NCBI GenBank assembly: GCA_023653055.1
Contig: JAMNXR010000009.1
Coordinates: 62,001 to 126,000, forward strand
DNA from: Burkholderiaceae bacterium
GTDB lineage: Bacteria; Pseudomonadota; Gammaproteobacteria; Burkholderiales; Burkholderiaceae_B
Length of the DNA stretch: 64,000 nucleotides
Direction: 5' to 3'
The position numbers and the translations under genes were made by a program. The stretch's first letter is position 1. Every line of letters starts with the position of its first letter. The notes beneath the pieces are model-generated. The model was not told the DNA's origin. It ran no database searches and saw nothing but the letters and a program-made list of their open reading frames with translations. This document shows positions 17,918-27,066 of the stretch, piece by piece.

Positions 17918-18076
17918 TTAAAGGGAAATGTTGAGCTTGTCTGTCATGTGGTACTGCAGCCACGCCAGAAAGATCAAAAAGGTAACGCCCCAACCGATGA
18001 TGGCAGGCATTCTTTGGCCCCGCATTGTCAAACCAATTGCGATGAGGGCAGTTAAAAAAGGCAGCATCATAATCAT
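17918..18076 (-). CDS. DUF5993 small membrane protein next to dsbB
   Basis: A 52-residue protein read from the ATG at 18076: it starts MIMMLPFLTALIA and ends LQYHMTDKLNISL. Two hydrophobic helices (~4-18 and ~25-41) are separated by a short basic turn (MRGQRMP), and the conserved-looking end has HMTDKLNISL. AGGAAG lies about 8 bases upstream of the start. It ends 9 bases before dsbB on the same strand. DUF5993 proteins repeatedly accompany this dsbB type; their role is unknown, and a small partner subunit is inference. Confidence 0.82.
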   Translation of the reverse strand: MIMMLPFLTALIAIGLTMRGQRMPAIIGWGVTFLIFLAWLQYHMTDKLNISL

Positions 18077-18183
18077 GGAGGGTGACTTCCTAGTAGGGCC
18101 TGTCAGGGGTAATACGCAACAAGCTTAACATTCAGCGGTGCAATAGAGATGACAGTTCTGATACAGATGATTGATATTTAAGA

Positions 18184-19044
18184 CTAAACAGCAAAGTCAG
18201 CTTCAAAAGGCTGTCCGACTCGCAAAGTTTGTCCGGCTCCAGAGCGAATAATGGCATTCATACCAAAGCAGACCGCATCATGCATGCGATCGAGTCGACG
18301 GTAAGCGGAGAGTGCATTCATGACCTCGGGAGTGCTTGTGGCGGTGTAGGGATCGATATTGGGAATCGGGCAGCGACCGCAGGGCTTGACGAGTCGAAGG
18401 TCGATCTTACCTACTGCGGTATGTAATAAAAGATGGGAGAGTTCGTCTTCGATGTGTGCATCCAACCCTTCTAGGACAAGGTTGGGTCTAAAGCGCAACA
18501 TATCCACCGCCTCGAAGCCCTCAGCCATGAGTCGCTCATTGAGCACCTCAAGTGCGCGCTGCGTCACGACAAGTAACGCAAAGCCATCGCTAAACATATT
18601 TGGGGCCTTGAGGTCGCCCGTCCATTCCTTGGCCGAGAGGCGGCTCGCTTGAGGTGAAAACCGAATCAGACGAAATTGCTTGCCTGGTACCGCCAAAAAG
18701 GCATCGAGCCATGCGGCGACCGCATCGCCCATATCGTCGCCCATGAGCGTATCGCGCCAGACGGTGACTTGTTTGGGCATGCCCACATCGTTAAAGGCAA
18801 CCCTGATCTCCTTGTGGTCGGGCGCGCTGAGGTACAGTGCCTCCGCAGTCAGTCTTGGTGTGATCCAGACCATATGTGGGATCTGACGTTGGGTGAGAAA
18901 CTGCCCCTCTTGATCCACGATCATCCACTCACGGTCGTGCATTAGACCCGTATGCAGGAGTGGCGACTCCGAAATTTCGATGCCGGCACACGACTTGATG
19001 GGGTAAATAAACATCTGGCTGATGACGCCCGTACAGTCTGCCAT
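18184..19044 (-). CDS. MOSC domain protein (YcbX-like)
   Basis: 286-residue protein with an N-terminal MOSC beta-barrel domain (IYPIKSC and HDREWMIVD early) and a C-terminal MOSC domain carrying the conserved Cys in KPCGRCPIPNID. Family members such as YcbX and mARC proteins bind molybdenum cofactor and reduce N-hydroxylated compounds. The ATG at 19044 has AGGAAG upstream; an ATG at 19065 is also in frame. It is divergent from yajQ. Unlike YcbX it has no C-terminal ferredoxin domain. Confidence 0.9.
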   Translation of the reverse strand: MADCTGVISQMFIYPIKSCAGIEISESPLLHTGLMHDREWMIVDQEGQFLTQRQIPHMVWITPRLTAEALYLSAPDHKEIRVAFNDVGMPKQVTVWRDTLMGDDMGDAVAAWLDAFLAVPGKQFRLIRFSPQASRLSAKEWTGDLKAPNMFSDGFALLVVTQRALEVLNERLMAEGFEAVDMLRFRPNLVLEGLDAHIEDELSHLLLHTAVGKIDLRLVKPCGRCPIPNIDPYTATSTPEVMNALSAYRRLDRMHDAVCFGMNAIIRSGAGQTLRVGQPFEADFAV

Positions 19045-19114
19045 GCTGGTCTTCCTATTTGTCAAAGGTCGATCTATTCTAAAATGAAGCTCTTACTTCT
19101 GTCAGGATTTCGTT

Positions 19115-19597
19115 ATGCCTTCATTTGATGTGGTTTCAGAGGTCGATAAACACGAGCTGACCAATGCCGTGGATCAGGCCAATCGTGAGCTTTCGACACG
19201 CTTTGACTTCAAGGGCACGGATGCTAAGTTCGAACTGGACGAGTTTGTTGTAACCCAAGTGGCTTCGAGTGCCTTTCAGCTCAAACAGATGCTGGATATT
19301 CTGCGCAGTCGCTTGAGTGCGCGGGGCATTGACGTGCGCTCAATGGACGTCGCAGATCCCTTGGAAAACTTGGGCGGCGCGCGTCAAAAAGTGACGATCA
19401 AACAGGGCATCGAACAGCCGATTTCTAAAAAACTGATCGCGGCGATGAAAGAAGCTAAGCTCAAAGTTGAGACGCAGATTACCGGTGAAAAACTACGTGT
19501 CACAGGTAAAAAACGCGATGACCTGCAAGAAGCCATCGCGTTACTGAAAAAGGCGGATGTGCCCTTGCCGCTGCAATTCAACAATTTCCGGGATTAA
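19115..19597 (+). CDS. yajQ: YajQ-family nucleotide-binding protein
   Basis: 160-residue YajQ/UPF0234 protein: MPSFDVVSEVDKHEL start, TRFDFKGT near residue 30 and KVKVTIKQGI-type central segment, ending PLPLQFNNFRD. Family members bind cyclic di-GMP in some species and act with a LysR-type regulator in Xanthomonas; in E. coli the role is unclear. AGGA precedes the ATG. Single gene, divergent from the MOSC gene. Confidence 0.95.
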   Translation: MPSFDVVSEVDKHELTNAVDQANRELSTRFDFKGTDAKFELDEFVVTQVASSAFQLKQMLDILRSRLSARGIDVRSMDVADPLENLGGARQKVTIKQGIEQPISKKLIAAMKEAKLKVETQITGEKLRVTGKKRDDLQEAIALLKKADVPLPLQFNNFRD

Positions 19598-19655
19598 ATT
19601 CCAGATCTTGAAGTTTTGGCGACTCAGGCGGACGTTTTAAGCAAGCCGTTGAGCT

Positions 19656-20768
19656 TTATCTTCCGCCTGTCTTGGCATCACCAAATAACGTGGTCAAGCC
19701 GCGCGGCTGTGAGCGCCAATATTGTTTGGGTGCTTGAATGCTTGCTCCCAGCTCAGCTGCGGCATGCCAAGGCCAGCGTGGGTCGTACAGCATGCCGCGT
19801 GCGAGTGCGACCATGTCCGCTTCGCCTGTTGCAATGATTTCTTCCGCCTCTTTGGCCTCAGTAATCAGTCCCACCGCCATGGTGGGTAGGCCGGTGCCTT
19901 TTTTGATGGTGGTTGCCAAAGGAACCTGATACTTGGGTCCCAGCGGGATTTTTTGCTGAGAGGACACGCCACCACTCGACACGTCAATAAAGTCGCAGCC
20001 GCGTGCTTTCAAAATGTTACAAAATTCAACACTTTCTTCAGGGGTCCAGCCACCGTCGGCCCAATCGGTTGCGGAAATGCGAATTCCCAAGCTCGTCGTT
20101 TTTGGCGTGACAGCGCGGACGGCATCAAACACCTCAAGCGGAAAACGCATGCGATTGGCAAGCGAGCCGCCATATTCGTCGGTTCGTTGGTTGGCAATCG
20201 GAGAGAGGAATTGATGCAACAGGTAGCCATGCGCACCGTGCAGTTCAATGCCATCAAAACCAATACGCAGCGCCCGCTTGGCTGATTCAACAAAGGCGTC
20301 GCGAATCCGGATCAGCCCTGCTTTGTCTAACGCCAGGGGAGGTGTTTCGGTAGGCAGCTGTGGAATCGCAGAGGGGCCGACTGGCTGCCAGCCACCATGT
20401 TGTGGCGAGACGAGTTGACCGCCTTCCCAGGGGCGTGCGCTCGAGCCTTTGCGACCCGCGTGTGCCAGTTGAATCATGATTGGCATGGAGGCGTATTGAC
20501 GCACAGTATCAATCGTTTTTTTGAGCGCAGCTTCTGTTTCATCTGAATACAAGCCTACACAGCCATGCGTAATGCGACCAATGTCTTCAACGGCTGTCGC
20601 TTCAATAATCAACAAGCCGGCACCAGACAAAGCCATTTGACCCAGATGAATCACGTGCCAGTCAGTCGTTTTGCCTTCGTCTGCGGAGTACTGACACATC
20701 GGTGCAATCACGATTCGATTGGGAAGCTTAAGGGGGCCAATAGAGGTGGGCGTAAACAGCTGACTCAT
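19656..20768 (-). CDS. NADH:flavin oxidoreductase, Old Yellow Enzyme family (YqjM-like)
   Basis: 370-residue FMN-dependent ene-reductase. The start MSQLFTPTSIGPLKLPNRIV with Cys in APMCQYSA marks the YqjM/thermophilic-like OYE class. HGAHGYLLHQFLSP and RTDEYGGS give the substrate His region and FMN contacts. The ATG at 20768 has AAGGA 9 bases upstream. Reduces activated C=C bonds; the natural substrate is unknown. Confidence 0.93.
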   Translation of the reverse strand: MSQLFTPTSIGPLKLPNRIVIAPMCQYSADEGKTTDWHVIHLGQMALSGAGLLIIEATAVEDIGRITHGCVGLYSDETEAALKKTIDTVRQYASMPIMIQLAHAGRKGSSARPWEGGQLVSPQHGGWQPVGPSAIPQLPTETPPLALDKAGLIRIRDAFVESAKRALRIGFDGIELHGAHGYLLHQFLSPIANQRTDEYGGSLANRMRFPLEVFDAVRAVTPKTTSLGIRISATDWADGGWTPEESVEFCNILKARGCDFIDVSSGGVSSQQKIPLGPKYQVPLATTIKKGTGLPTMAVGLITEAKEAEEIIATGEADMVALARGMLYDPRWPWHAAAELGASIQAPKQYWRSQPRGLTTLFGDAKTGGR

Positions 20769-20843
20769 GTGTCTGTATCCTTGTTTTTGTGTAAGACTGC
20801 AAAGAGATAATGTCGAAATTGAGTATGAAAGAATCGCCAAATG

Positions 20844-21380
20844 CTAACGGGCGGCGTGAGAGACTGCAAGTTCACTGGCTTCCCAGGCAAGCATTTGAGC
20901 TTTGACCTCGGCGCCCCAGCGAAACTGCCCCGTTTCCCCTGAAGCACGAATCACGCGATGGCAGGGGACGAGGTAGGCCAGTTTATTGGCCGCAATGGCC
21001 GTTCCGACCGCACGCGCAGCGCCTGGATGACCCAGATTTGCAGCAAGCGCACCATAGCTGCGGACCTCCCCAAAGGGAATATCCCTTAAGCCCTGCCAGA
21101 CCTTAAGCTGAAAAGGACTCCCTGTCAGTGCAAGTTTGAGACTTGGCTTGGAATAGTCAGGTCTGCCTTGTTGAAACACCTGCTCAAGTAAGTCGCTTGC
21201 TTTTAGGTCGTCACGGACAAATGCGCCGTCCGGAAATTCCGAAGCCAATACATTCCGAGCTTGAAGGATTTCTGTTTGCTGCAGATGCAGTAGGACGATT
21301 CCCTCTTCAGTCCACCCGATCAGTCCGAAACCAAAGGGCGATGGTGCATGTCCATAATGAACGGTCGTAAGCGTATGCAT
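20844..21380 (-). CDS. ogt: Methylated-DNA-[protein]-cysteine S-methyltransferase
   Basis: Direct-reversal repair protein that removes O6-methylguanine damage. The 178-residue protein has the acceptor motif PCHRV (Cys 140) and the preceding DNA-binding helix segment with GHPGAARAVGTA, which carries the conserved Arg finger. The start at 21380 gives the usual length for Ogt; upstream in-frame ATGs exist to 21479 with no better ribosome site. Divergent from otnK. Confidence 0.94.
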   Translation of the reverse strand: MHTLTTVHYGHAPSPFGFGLIGWTEEGIVLLHLQQTEILQARNVLASEFPDGAFVRDDLKASDLLEQVFQQGRPDYSKPSLKLALTGSPFQLKVWQGLRDIPFGEVRSYGALAANLGHPGAARAVGTAIAANKLAYLVPCHRVIRASGETGQFRWGAEVKAQMLAWEASELAVSHAAR

Positions 21381-21514
21381 AGTGATGAACCCAATGAAAA
21401 AGGGTGGGCGGACGCAATGAAATATCATCATCAGTGTAATGTGTCTGTATGGCATGCGAAAGCCAGACAGCTCGGGCATATAATTTCCTGAAACCCAAAG
21501 AGGCAGGACAATCC

Positions 21515-22801
21515 ATGAAGCAGGTGTTGTTAGGTTGCATTGCAGATGACTTTACTGGTGCGACAGACTTGGCGAACAATCTCGTGCGCGCAGGGATGCG
21601 CGTTCTGCAGACGATTGGAGTGCCCACTAAGCCTGTCGACGCGGAGGTGGATGCAGTGGTCGTATCGCTGAAAAGTCGAACGATTGCGCCCGCTGAGGCG
21701 ATTGCGCAATCTCTGAAGGCATGCAAATGGCTTCGCGCGCAAGGCACGCAACAAATTTACTTTAAATACTGCTCAACCTTTGATTCGACACCTCAGGGCA
21801 ATATTGGCCCAGTCATCGATGCTTTGATGGAAGAACTGAAGACGGACTTCACGATCGCCACACCGGCCTTTCCGGATATGGGCCGGACAGTCTTTAAGGG
21901 GCATTTGTTTGTGGGGGAGGTATTGCTCAATGAAAGTGGCATGCAAAATCATCCTCTGACACCGATGAAGGATCCCAATTTATTGCGAGTGTTGTCTCCC
22001 CAGACCGCGCATCGTGTGGGCTTGATTGATCATGCGGTCGTGGCGCAGGGACAGGAGGCGGTGCGCACACGCATTGCTGATTTGCGCCGGCAAGGGGTTG
22101 GGGTGGCGATTGTCGATGCCGTCAGTAACGCGGATTTGTATCGTCTCGCGCCTGCATTGGCCGACATGCCTTTAGTGACGGCCGGCTCAGGTGTCGCCAT
22201 TGGTTTGCCCGCTAACTTTTCGATCCAACCTAATGCCCATTCAGCCGAGCTTCCTCCTGCAGCGGGTTCAAAAGCGATTTTGTCGGGTAGTTGTTCACGC
22301 GCGACAAATGCGCAAGTGGCCGATTTTGTTGCCGGGGGTGGGGCGAGTTTTGCGATTAATCCGATGGGCTTGGTAGATGGGACAGAGTCAGTCGCGGCAG
22401 TGGCGCAACAAGCGTTGGACTGGGCTCGCCCGAGGCTTGGTCAACAACCGATCTTGATCTATTCAACGGCCACCCCTGAGGCCTTGCAAGCCGTGCAGAA
22501 CCGATTAGGGGTTGAGCAAGCTGGTGCGCGTGTCGAAGCCACGCTCGCCAAGATCTCACAAGGCTTGGTTGAGGCGGGTGTTGGTCAGTTGATTGTTGCC
22601 GGAGGCGAAACGTCAGGCGCTGTCGTCCAGGCACTAGGTATGACACAACTGCAAATTGGTGCACAAATTGACCCAGGTGTGCCATGGTGTGCAGGACGTA
22701 CGCAACCCGCAAACAAGCTCATCCATGTGACGCTCAAATCCGGCAATTTTGGTCGTCTCGAGTTTTTCACTCAGGCCTTTGAACGGATCCAGGCGTCATG
22801 A
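21515..22801 (+). CDS. otnK: 3-oxo-tetronate kinase (four-carbon acid sugar kinase family)
   Basis: 428-residue DUF1537-type kinase that phosphorylates 3-oxo-tetronates at O4 in catabolism of D-erythronate or L-threonate. The N-terminal domain has GCIADDFTGATDLAN, and the C-terminal nucleotide-binding domain (~270-425) has LSGSCSRATNAQV and VAGGETSGAV. The ATG at 21515 lies 4 bases after AGGCAGGA; an upstream in-frame ATG is at 21449. It overlaps otnC by 4 bases. Together with denD this defines the pathway, though otnI (isomerase) and a transporter are not seen nearby. Confidence 0.92.
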   Translation: MKQVLLGCIADDFTGATDLANNLVRAGMRVLQTIGVPTKPVDAEVDAVVVSLKSRTIAPAEAIAQSLKACKWLRAQGTQQIYFKYCSTFDSTPQGNIGPVIDALMEELKTDFTIATPAFPDMGRTVFKGHLFVGEVLLNESGMQNHPLTPMKDPNLLRVLSPQTAHRVGLIDHAVVAQGQEAVRTRIADLRRQGVGVAIVDAVSNADLYRLAPALADMPLVTAGSGVAIGLPANFSIQPNAHSAELPPAAGSKAILSGSCSRATNAQVADFVAGGGASFAINPMGLVDGTESVAAVAQQALDWARPRLGQQPILIYSTATPEALQAVQNRLGVEQAGARVEATLAKISQGLVEAGVGQLIVAGGETSGAVVQALGMTQLQIGAQIDPGVPWCAGRTQPANKLIHVTLKSGNFGRLEFFTQAFERIQAS

Positions 22802-23481
22802 GTTTTTCTCCTCAGCCCTCAGAGGCACAGCTTCGTGACCAACTGTGCCAAGTTGGACGCAGCTTGTTTGAGCGCGGTTATGTTCACGGTACAACCGGCA
22901 ATATCAGTGTCAGGTTACCTGGGCCGGCAGGTGGCTTTCTTATTACACCGACAGATGCGTGCCTAGGTTTTTTAGAGCCAGAAAAATTGGCTCGCGTAGA
23001 TGCAAGTGGCGCACAAATCTCGGGCGATCGTGCCAGCAAAACACTGGCCTTGCATCGACGCATTTATCAACATGCACCCGAAGCCAATTGTGTCATTCAC
23101 ACACACTCTTCATGGCTGGTGGATTTGACACTTAGAGGGGTATGGCGCGATGACGATATCGTGCCGCCCCTCACGCCTTATTTTGTGATGAAAGTCGGTC
23201 ATGTCCCGCTCGTGCCTTATTTCAGACCGGGAGATGTTCGCGTTGCGGACTATATTGCAACGCTCATCGAAACGTATCGTGCGCGCGGCCTTAGCTTACG
23301 TGCGGTCATGTGCGATCGCTTAGGGCCACAAGTCTGGGGCGCAAACTTAGTGTCGACGATGGCCATACTCGAAGAGCTCGAAGAAACGGCGCGACTCTGG
23401 TTGAGGAGTGGTCGCGAGGCGCTACCACTTTCAGAGGCAGCGATTGAGGAATGTCGACAACACTTTAAGGCGGAATGGTAA
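22798..23481 (+). CDS. otnC: 3-oxo-tetronate 4-phosphate decarboxylase (class II aldolase fold)
   Basis: 227-residue class II aldolase/adducin-family enzyme that decarboxylates 3-oxo-tetronate 4-phosphate to dihydroxyacetone phosphate. Seen are TTGNISVR near residue 31, the zinc-ligand HTHSSW segment near 101 and a later His. Length and fold match OtnC. Start overlaps otnK (ATGA). Confidence 0.92.
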   Translation: MSFSPQPSEAQLRDQLCQVGRSLFERGYVHGTTGNISVRLPGPAGGFLITPTDACLGFLEPEKLARVDASGAQISGDRASKTLALHRRIYQHAPEANCVIHTHSSWLVDLTLRGVWRDDDIVPPLTPYFVMKVGHVPLVPYFRPGDVRVADYIATLIETYRARGLSLRAVMCDRLGPQVWGANLVSTMAILEELEETARLWLRSGREALPLSEAAIEECRQHFKAEW

Positions 23482-24467
23482 AGATGAATATTCTCATCAC
23501 CGGTGGTGCGGGATTTTTGGGGACCTTGCTCGCGAGCGAATTATTGAAACGCGACCACTTGCGCGGCCGTCCCCTGACGACGTTGACGCTCACGGATTTA
23601 GTCGCACCCGCGCGGCAGGAGATCGTCCATCATCCCAAAGTCCGTATAGACAAGGGAGATTTGCTCAATCGTTTACCTGAGTTGTTTAAAGATGATTACG
23701 ACGCAGTCTTTCATTTGGCCTCGGCGGTATCAGGGGAGTGCGAAGCGGACTTCGAACTTGGCTTGCGTTCAAACTTGGAGGCGACCCGCACCGTATTAGA
23801 GGGACTGCGTGCGCAGCACACACGCACAGGTCAAGCACCCGTTATGTTCTTTGCGAGCTCTGTTGCGGTATTTGGCTCAGACCCCGCGATCGCTATGCCC
23901 TCGGTTGTAACGGATGCCACCCTGCCGACCCCTCAGTCGAGCTACGGGATTCACAAGTTCATCTGCGAACAGTTAATTGCGGATTACACGCGTAAAGGCT
24001 TTATTGACGGTCGTGTTGCGCGTTTGATGACGGTCTCGGTGCGTCCAGGACGCCCCAATGGTGCAGCATCCAGTTTTCTTTCAGGGATTGTGCGGGAACC
24101 GCTCGCAGGTGTTGCCATGCGCTGCCCCGTCAGCCTTGATACCCCTGTGGCGTTGTCCTCGCCTCTCACATCGATCTCTGGCGTGTTAGCGGTGGTCGAG
24201 GCGACGCGTGAAGCATTTGGTGGTCGAACTGCGTTCAATCTACCTGCGCTGACCGTGACGGTCGGAGAAATGTTGCAAGCTTTGCGAGAAGTGGCGGGCG
24301 AGCAGGTCGCTGCGCGCGTCACCGTCGAGCCCGATGAACAGATCGCACGTATCGTGGGAGGCTGGCCGTCAAAGTTTGATTGCCAGCGCACCCATCGACT
24401 CGGACTCAAGGGGGACGCCTCCTATCAGGATATCATCAGACAATATCTTGATATGACGCGTGCCTAA
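23475..24467 (+). CDS. denD: D-erythronate dehydrogenase (NAD-dependent, epimerase fold)
   Basis: 330-residue extended SDR with the NAD motif ITGGAGFLG near the start, and SYGIHK providing the catalytic Tyr-Lys. In the Otn pathway DenD oxidises D-erythronate to 2-oxo-tetronate. The first ATG (23475) overlaps otnC by 7 bases; an ATG at 23484 gives a start closer to relatives. The otnK-otnC-denD order supports the substrate assignment over a sugar-nucleotide epimerase. Ends 13 bases before a convergent gene. Confidence 0.88.
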   Translation: MVKMNILITGGAGFLGTLLASELLKRDHLRGRPLTTLTLTDLVAPARQEIVHHPKVRIDKGDLLNRLPELFKDDYDAVFHLASAVSGECEADFELGLRSNLEATRTVLEGLRAQHTRTGQAPVMFFASSVAVFGSDPAIAMPSVVTDATLPTPQSSYGIHKFICEQLIADYTRKGFIDGRVARLMTVSVRPGRPNGAASSFLSGIVREPLAGVAMRCPVSLDTPVALSSPLTSISGVLAVVEATREAFGGRTAFNLPALTVTVGEMLQALREVAGEQVAARVTVEPDEQIARIVGGWPSKFDCQRTHRLGLKGDASYQDIIRQYLDMTRA

Positions 24468-24480
24468 AGGGCCTGTCGCT

Positions 24481-25281
24481 TTAGACGACGCATGGGTGTG
24501 CGGCACCGTCCATCGTGATAATCGCACCGGTGACATAACTGGCACGATTAGACGCGAGATAAGCAACCGTATCCGCAACTTCCTCTGGGCTGGCCAGTCG
24601 ACCCATGGGCACCTGCGCGGTCATGCGCTTAAGGACTTCTTCTTGGCTAATCTTTTCATGATCGGCATTCACCTTTAAGCCCTCGACCAGTCGATCGGTC
24701 AAGGTGCCTGCCGGATTGACTGCATTGATACGTACGCCTTTCGAGCCGTAGGCCGCCGCCAGTCCAGCGGTAGTAAGCATGAGCGCCGCATTGGCGCTGC
24801 CGCCCGCGATGTGGGCTGTGCTGGGGACTTTTCCACCTGAGCCGATCACGTTGACGATGACACCAGTCCCTCTTGCACCCATGCGCTTGACCACGGGATC
24901 AATCATGTTGATATAAGTAAAAAACTTGGCATCCATGGCTTCGCGAAAGAAAACAGGCGAGAGGCTTTCGGCGGGCGTCCGTTTCGCAGCACCTGCAGAA
25001 TTGACCAACACATCGACGGCACCAAAGGTTTTTTCTGCTGCGTTGAGGGCGCCCTCAGCCGACTCCGCATTTTGCATATCAGCCGAAAACGAAGCGATAC
25101 GGTCCTGGCTGCCGGGGACTTGAGTGGAGAGTTGTTGTTTAGCCGACTCAAGTGTGGCCGGATTGCGTGACACCAGACTAACTTTGCAGCCTTCTTCGAG
25201 AAACACCTTGGCGCAGGCGAGACCAATGCCTTTGCTTCCGCCTGTAATGAGAACATGCTTGTGGGTAAGATTTAATTCCAT
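24481..25281 (-). CDS. SDR-family protein lacking the catalytic YxxxK motif
   Basis: 266-residue short-chain dehydrogenase-like protein. The dinucleotide motif TGGSKGIG (14-21) and VNSAG are normal, and the C-terminus ends with the usual YVTGAIITMDGG-like segment. At the catalytic site the expected Tyr-x-x-x-Lys is GGSAN: the Tyr position is Gly and the Lys position is Asn. Some SDR subgroups do lack the full catalytic tetrad, so it may be a binding protein or use other residues. It overlaps the upstream CoA-transferase gene by 10 bases, implying an operon. Confidence 0.85.
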   Translation of the reverse strand: MELNLTHKHVLITGGSKGIGLACAKVFLEEGCKVSLVSRNPATLESAKQQLSTQVPGSQDRIASFSADMQNAESAEGALNAAEKTFGAVDVLVNSAGAAKRTPAESLSPVFFREAMDAKFFTYINMIDPVVKRMGARGTGVIVNVIGSGGKVPSTAHIAGGSANAALMLTTAGLAAAYGSKGVRINAVNPAGTLTDRLVEGLKVNADHEKISQEEVLKRMTAQVPMGRLASPEEVADTVAYLASNRASYVTGAIITMDGAAHPCVV

Positions 25282-26477
25282 GTTACGACTCCGTTGTCTT
25301 TAAGGGCTGAGATTTCTTCTTGGGTATAGCCAATGCTGTGTAAAAGCGCGATCGTATCGGCACCAATTTTTGGAGGGGCTTTGCGCACTTGCAGGCGTTC
25401 ACCTTGCAGCGCGATCGGTAAAAGGGCGACCCGCGTTTCGATTTCACGTCCAGCACCCGTGTTATCGGCCGCAATCGTGACAGGTGCTAAACCACCTGTG
25501 GCGAGTAGATGTGGATCGTCAAACAAGTCATGGGGACGCGTAATTGGCGCATATGGCAGGCCACATTGCTCAAAGCGACTACTGAGTTCTTTTGCACTCA
25601 GTACGCCAAACCTTTCACGCAAGATGGGGATGAGCCAGCTACGTGCTTTAACGCGATCATTGTTCGTCACCAGTCTGTCATCAGCCTTAAGGTCATCAAA
25701 GCCGAACTCTTTACACAAGATTGTCCACTGGGTATCACTGACGGCCGATAGGAAAATTTGCTCACCATCCTTGACGGTAAATACGTCGTAGACGGCCCAG
25801 GCACTTAAGCGGTTAGGCATGGGATTGGCGGGCGCACCTGTCACTGCAAATTGCATCATGTGTTGCGCGACTAAAAAGACATTGTTTTCAAACAAGGCGC
25901 TTGCGACCTCTTGGCCCTTGCCTGTGCGATGCCTTTTTTGTAATGACGCCAAGACGCCAATCGCGCCAAACATACCGCCCATAATGTCGTTCACGCTCGC
26001 TCCCGCGCGCAAGGGCTGTCCCACTGGACCCGTCATATAAGCCAGACCACCCATCATCTGCACGACCTCATCGAGAGCGGTGCGGTGTTCATACGGTCCT
26101 GGCAAAAAACCTTTGTGAGACACATAAATTAGGGCAGGGTTGAGCTTGGATAAAGCCTCGTAACCAAAACCCAGCTTGTCCATGGTGCCGCTTTTGAAGT
26201 TCTCACTAAAAACGTCGGCTGAACCGAGCAGCTTCAGGACAATTTCTTTTCCCGCAGGATGTTTGACATCGACCGCAATACTTTTCTTGTTGCGGTTAAA
26301 CATTGGGAAAAAACCCGAGCCTGAGCCCAGGAGCTTACGCGTGTTGTCACCCGCGAGCGGTTCGACTTTGATCACTTCGGCGCCGAGATCGCCAAGAATC
26401 ATCCCGCAGGTGGGGCCCATGACCATATGTGTAAATTCAACCACGCGAATGCCTTCAAGGGGCAGGGAGTCTGACAT
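25272..26477 (-). CDS. CaiB/BaiF family CoA-transferase (type III)
   Basis: 401-residue family III CoA-transferase that moves CoA between carboxylic acids through an aspartyl-CoA anhydride. N-terminal LEGIRVVEFTHMVMGPTCG and GDLGAEVIKVEP are diagnostic; the catalytic Asp is in ASVNDIMGG. The ATG at 26477 has GAAGG 7 bases upstream and fits the family start, unlike the open frame reaching 26588. Substrate unknown. It forms an operon with the SDR. Confidence 0.92.
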   Translation of the reverse strand: MSDSLPLEGIRVVEFTHMVMGPTCGMILGDLGAEVIKVEPLAGDNTRKLLGSGSGFFPMFNRNKKSIAVDVKHPAGKEIVLKLLGSADVFSENFKSGTMDKLGFGYEALSKLNPALIYVSHKGFLPGPYEHRTALDEVVQMMGGLAYMTGPVGQPLRAGASVNDIMGGMFGAIGVLASLQKRHRTGKGQEVASALFENNVFLVAQHMMQFAVTGAPANPMPNRLSAWAVYDVFTVKDGEQIFLSAVSDTQWTILCKEFGFDDLKADDRLVTNNDRVKARSWLIPILRERFGVLSAKELSSRFEQCGLPYAPITRPHDLFDDPHLLATGGLAPVTIAADNTGAGREIETRVALLPIALQGERLQVRKAPPKIGADTIALLHSIGYTQEEISALKDNGVVTWN

Positions 26478-26574
26478 CGTGTACCTTCGATTTGGGTCTG
26501 CAAACGAGTTGTTATACCATCGGACAAGGGGCGACAGGCGTGCGAGCTTGTGCCGGGTTTGAGGAGCGGTTTTC

Positions 26575-27063
26575 ATGCAGTGCAACATTGTCGTAAAAGT
26601 TGTAAATTTTCTTGACTCTAATGATCGTCAGGCCCTCCTCGCCATGCTTGACATGTATGCCAGGGACCCCATGGGTGGCGGCGAACCTTTACCTTTAGAC
26701 ACCCACGTGCGTTTATGTGACGACTTGGCTAAGTTTTCTGGAGCGATCAGTTGGCTCGCGTACAAGGACGGCAAGCCTGTTGGGTTGTTAAATGCCTTGC
26801 CCGGCTACTCGACCTTTAAAGCCCGCCCACTGATCAACGTGCACGATATTGCCGTAGACCCTGCTCATCGCGGCCAAGGCGTGGGTCAGGCGCTGTTGAT
26901 GGCGATGGAAGCGTATGCGCGCGAGGCAGGATGCTGCAAGGTGACGCTTGAGGTTTTGAGTGGCAATACCCAAGCGCAACGTGCCTACCAACGGTTTGGC
27001 TTTGAACAATATTCCCTCAGTCCGGAAACGGGGCAGGCCCTCTTTATGCAGAAGTGGTTGTAG
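26575..27063 (+). CDS. GNAT-family N-acetyltransferase
   Basis: 162-residue GNAT protein. The acetyl-CoA binding segment VHDIAVDPAHRGQGVGQALL (~85-104) and the later NTQAQRAYQRFGFE are clear. GAGGAG at 26561-26566 sets the start. It is the first gene of a plus-strand run leading into folE and the BLUF gene, with only 3 bases to the next gene. Substrate unknown. Confidence 0.92.
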   Translation: MQCNIVVKVVNFLDSNDRQALLAMLDMYARDPMGGGEPLPLDTHVRLCDDLAKFSGAISWLAYKDGKPVGLLNALPGYSTFKARPLINVHDIAVDPAHRGQGVGQALLMAMEAYAREAGCCKVTLEVLSGNTQAQRAYQRFGFEQYSLSPETGQALFMQKWL

Positions 27064-27066
27064 ATT

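Noticed and set aside
17928-18128. Plus-strand open frame over the gap upstream of dsbB
   Set aside because: It overlaps the minus-strand DUF5993 gene, which has a family match, better composition and correct operon orientation.
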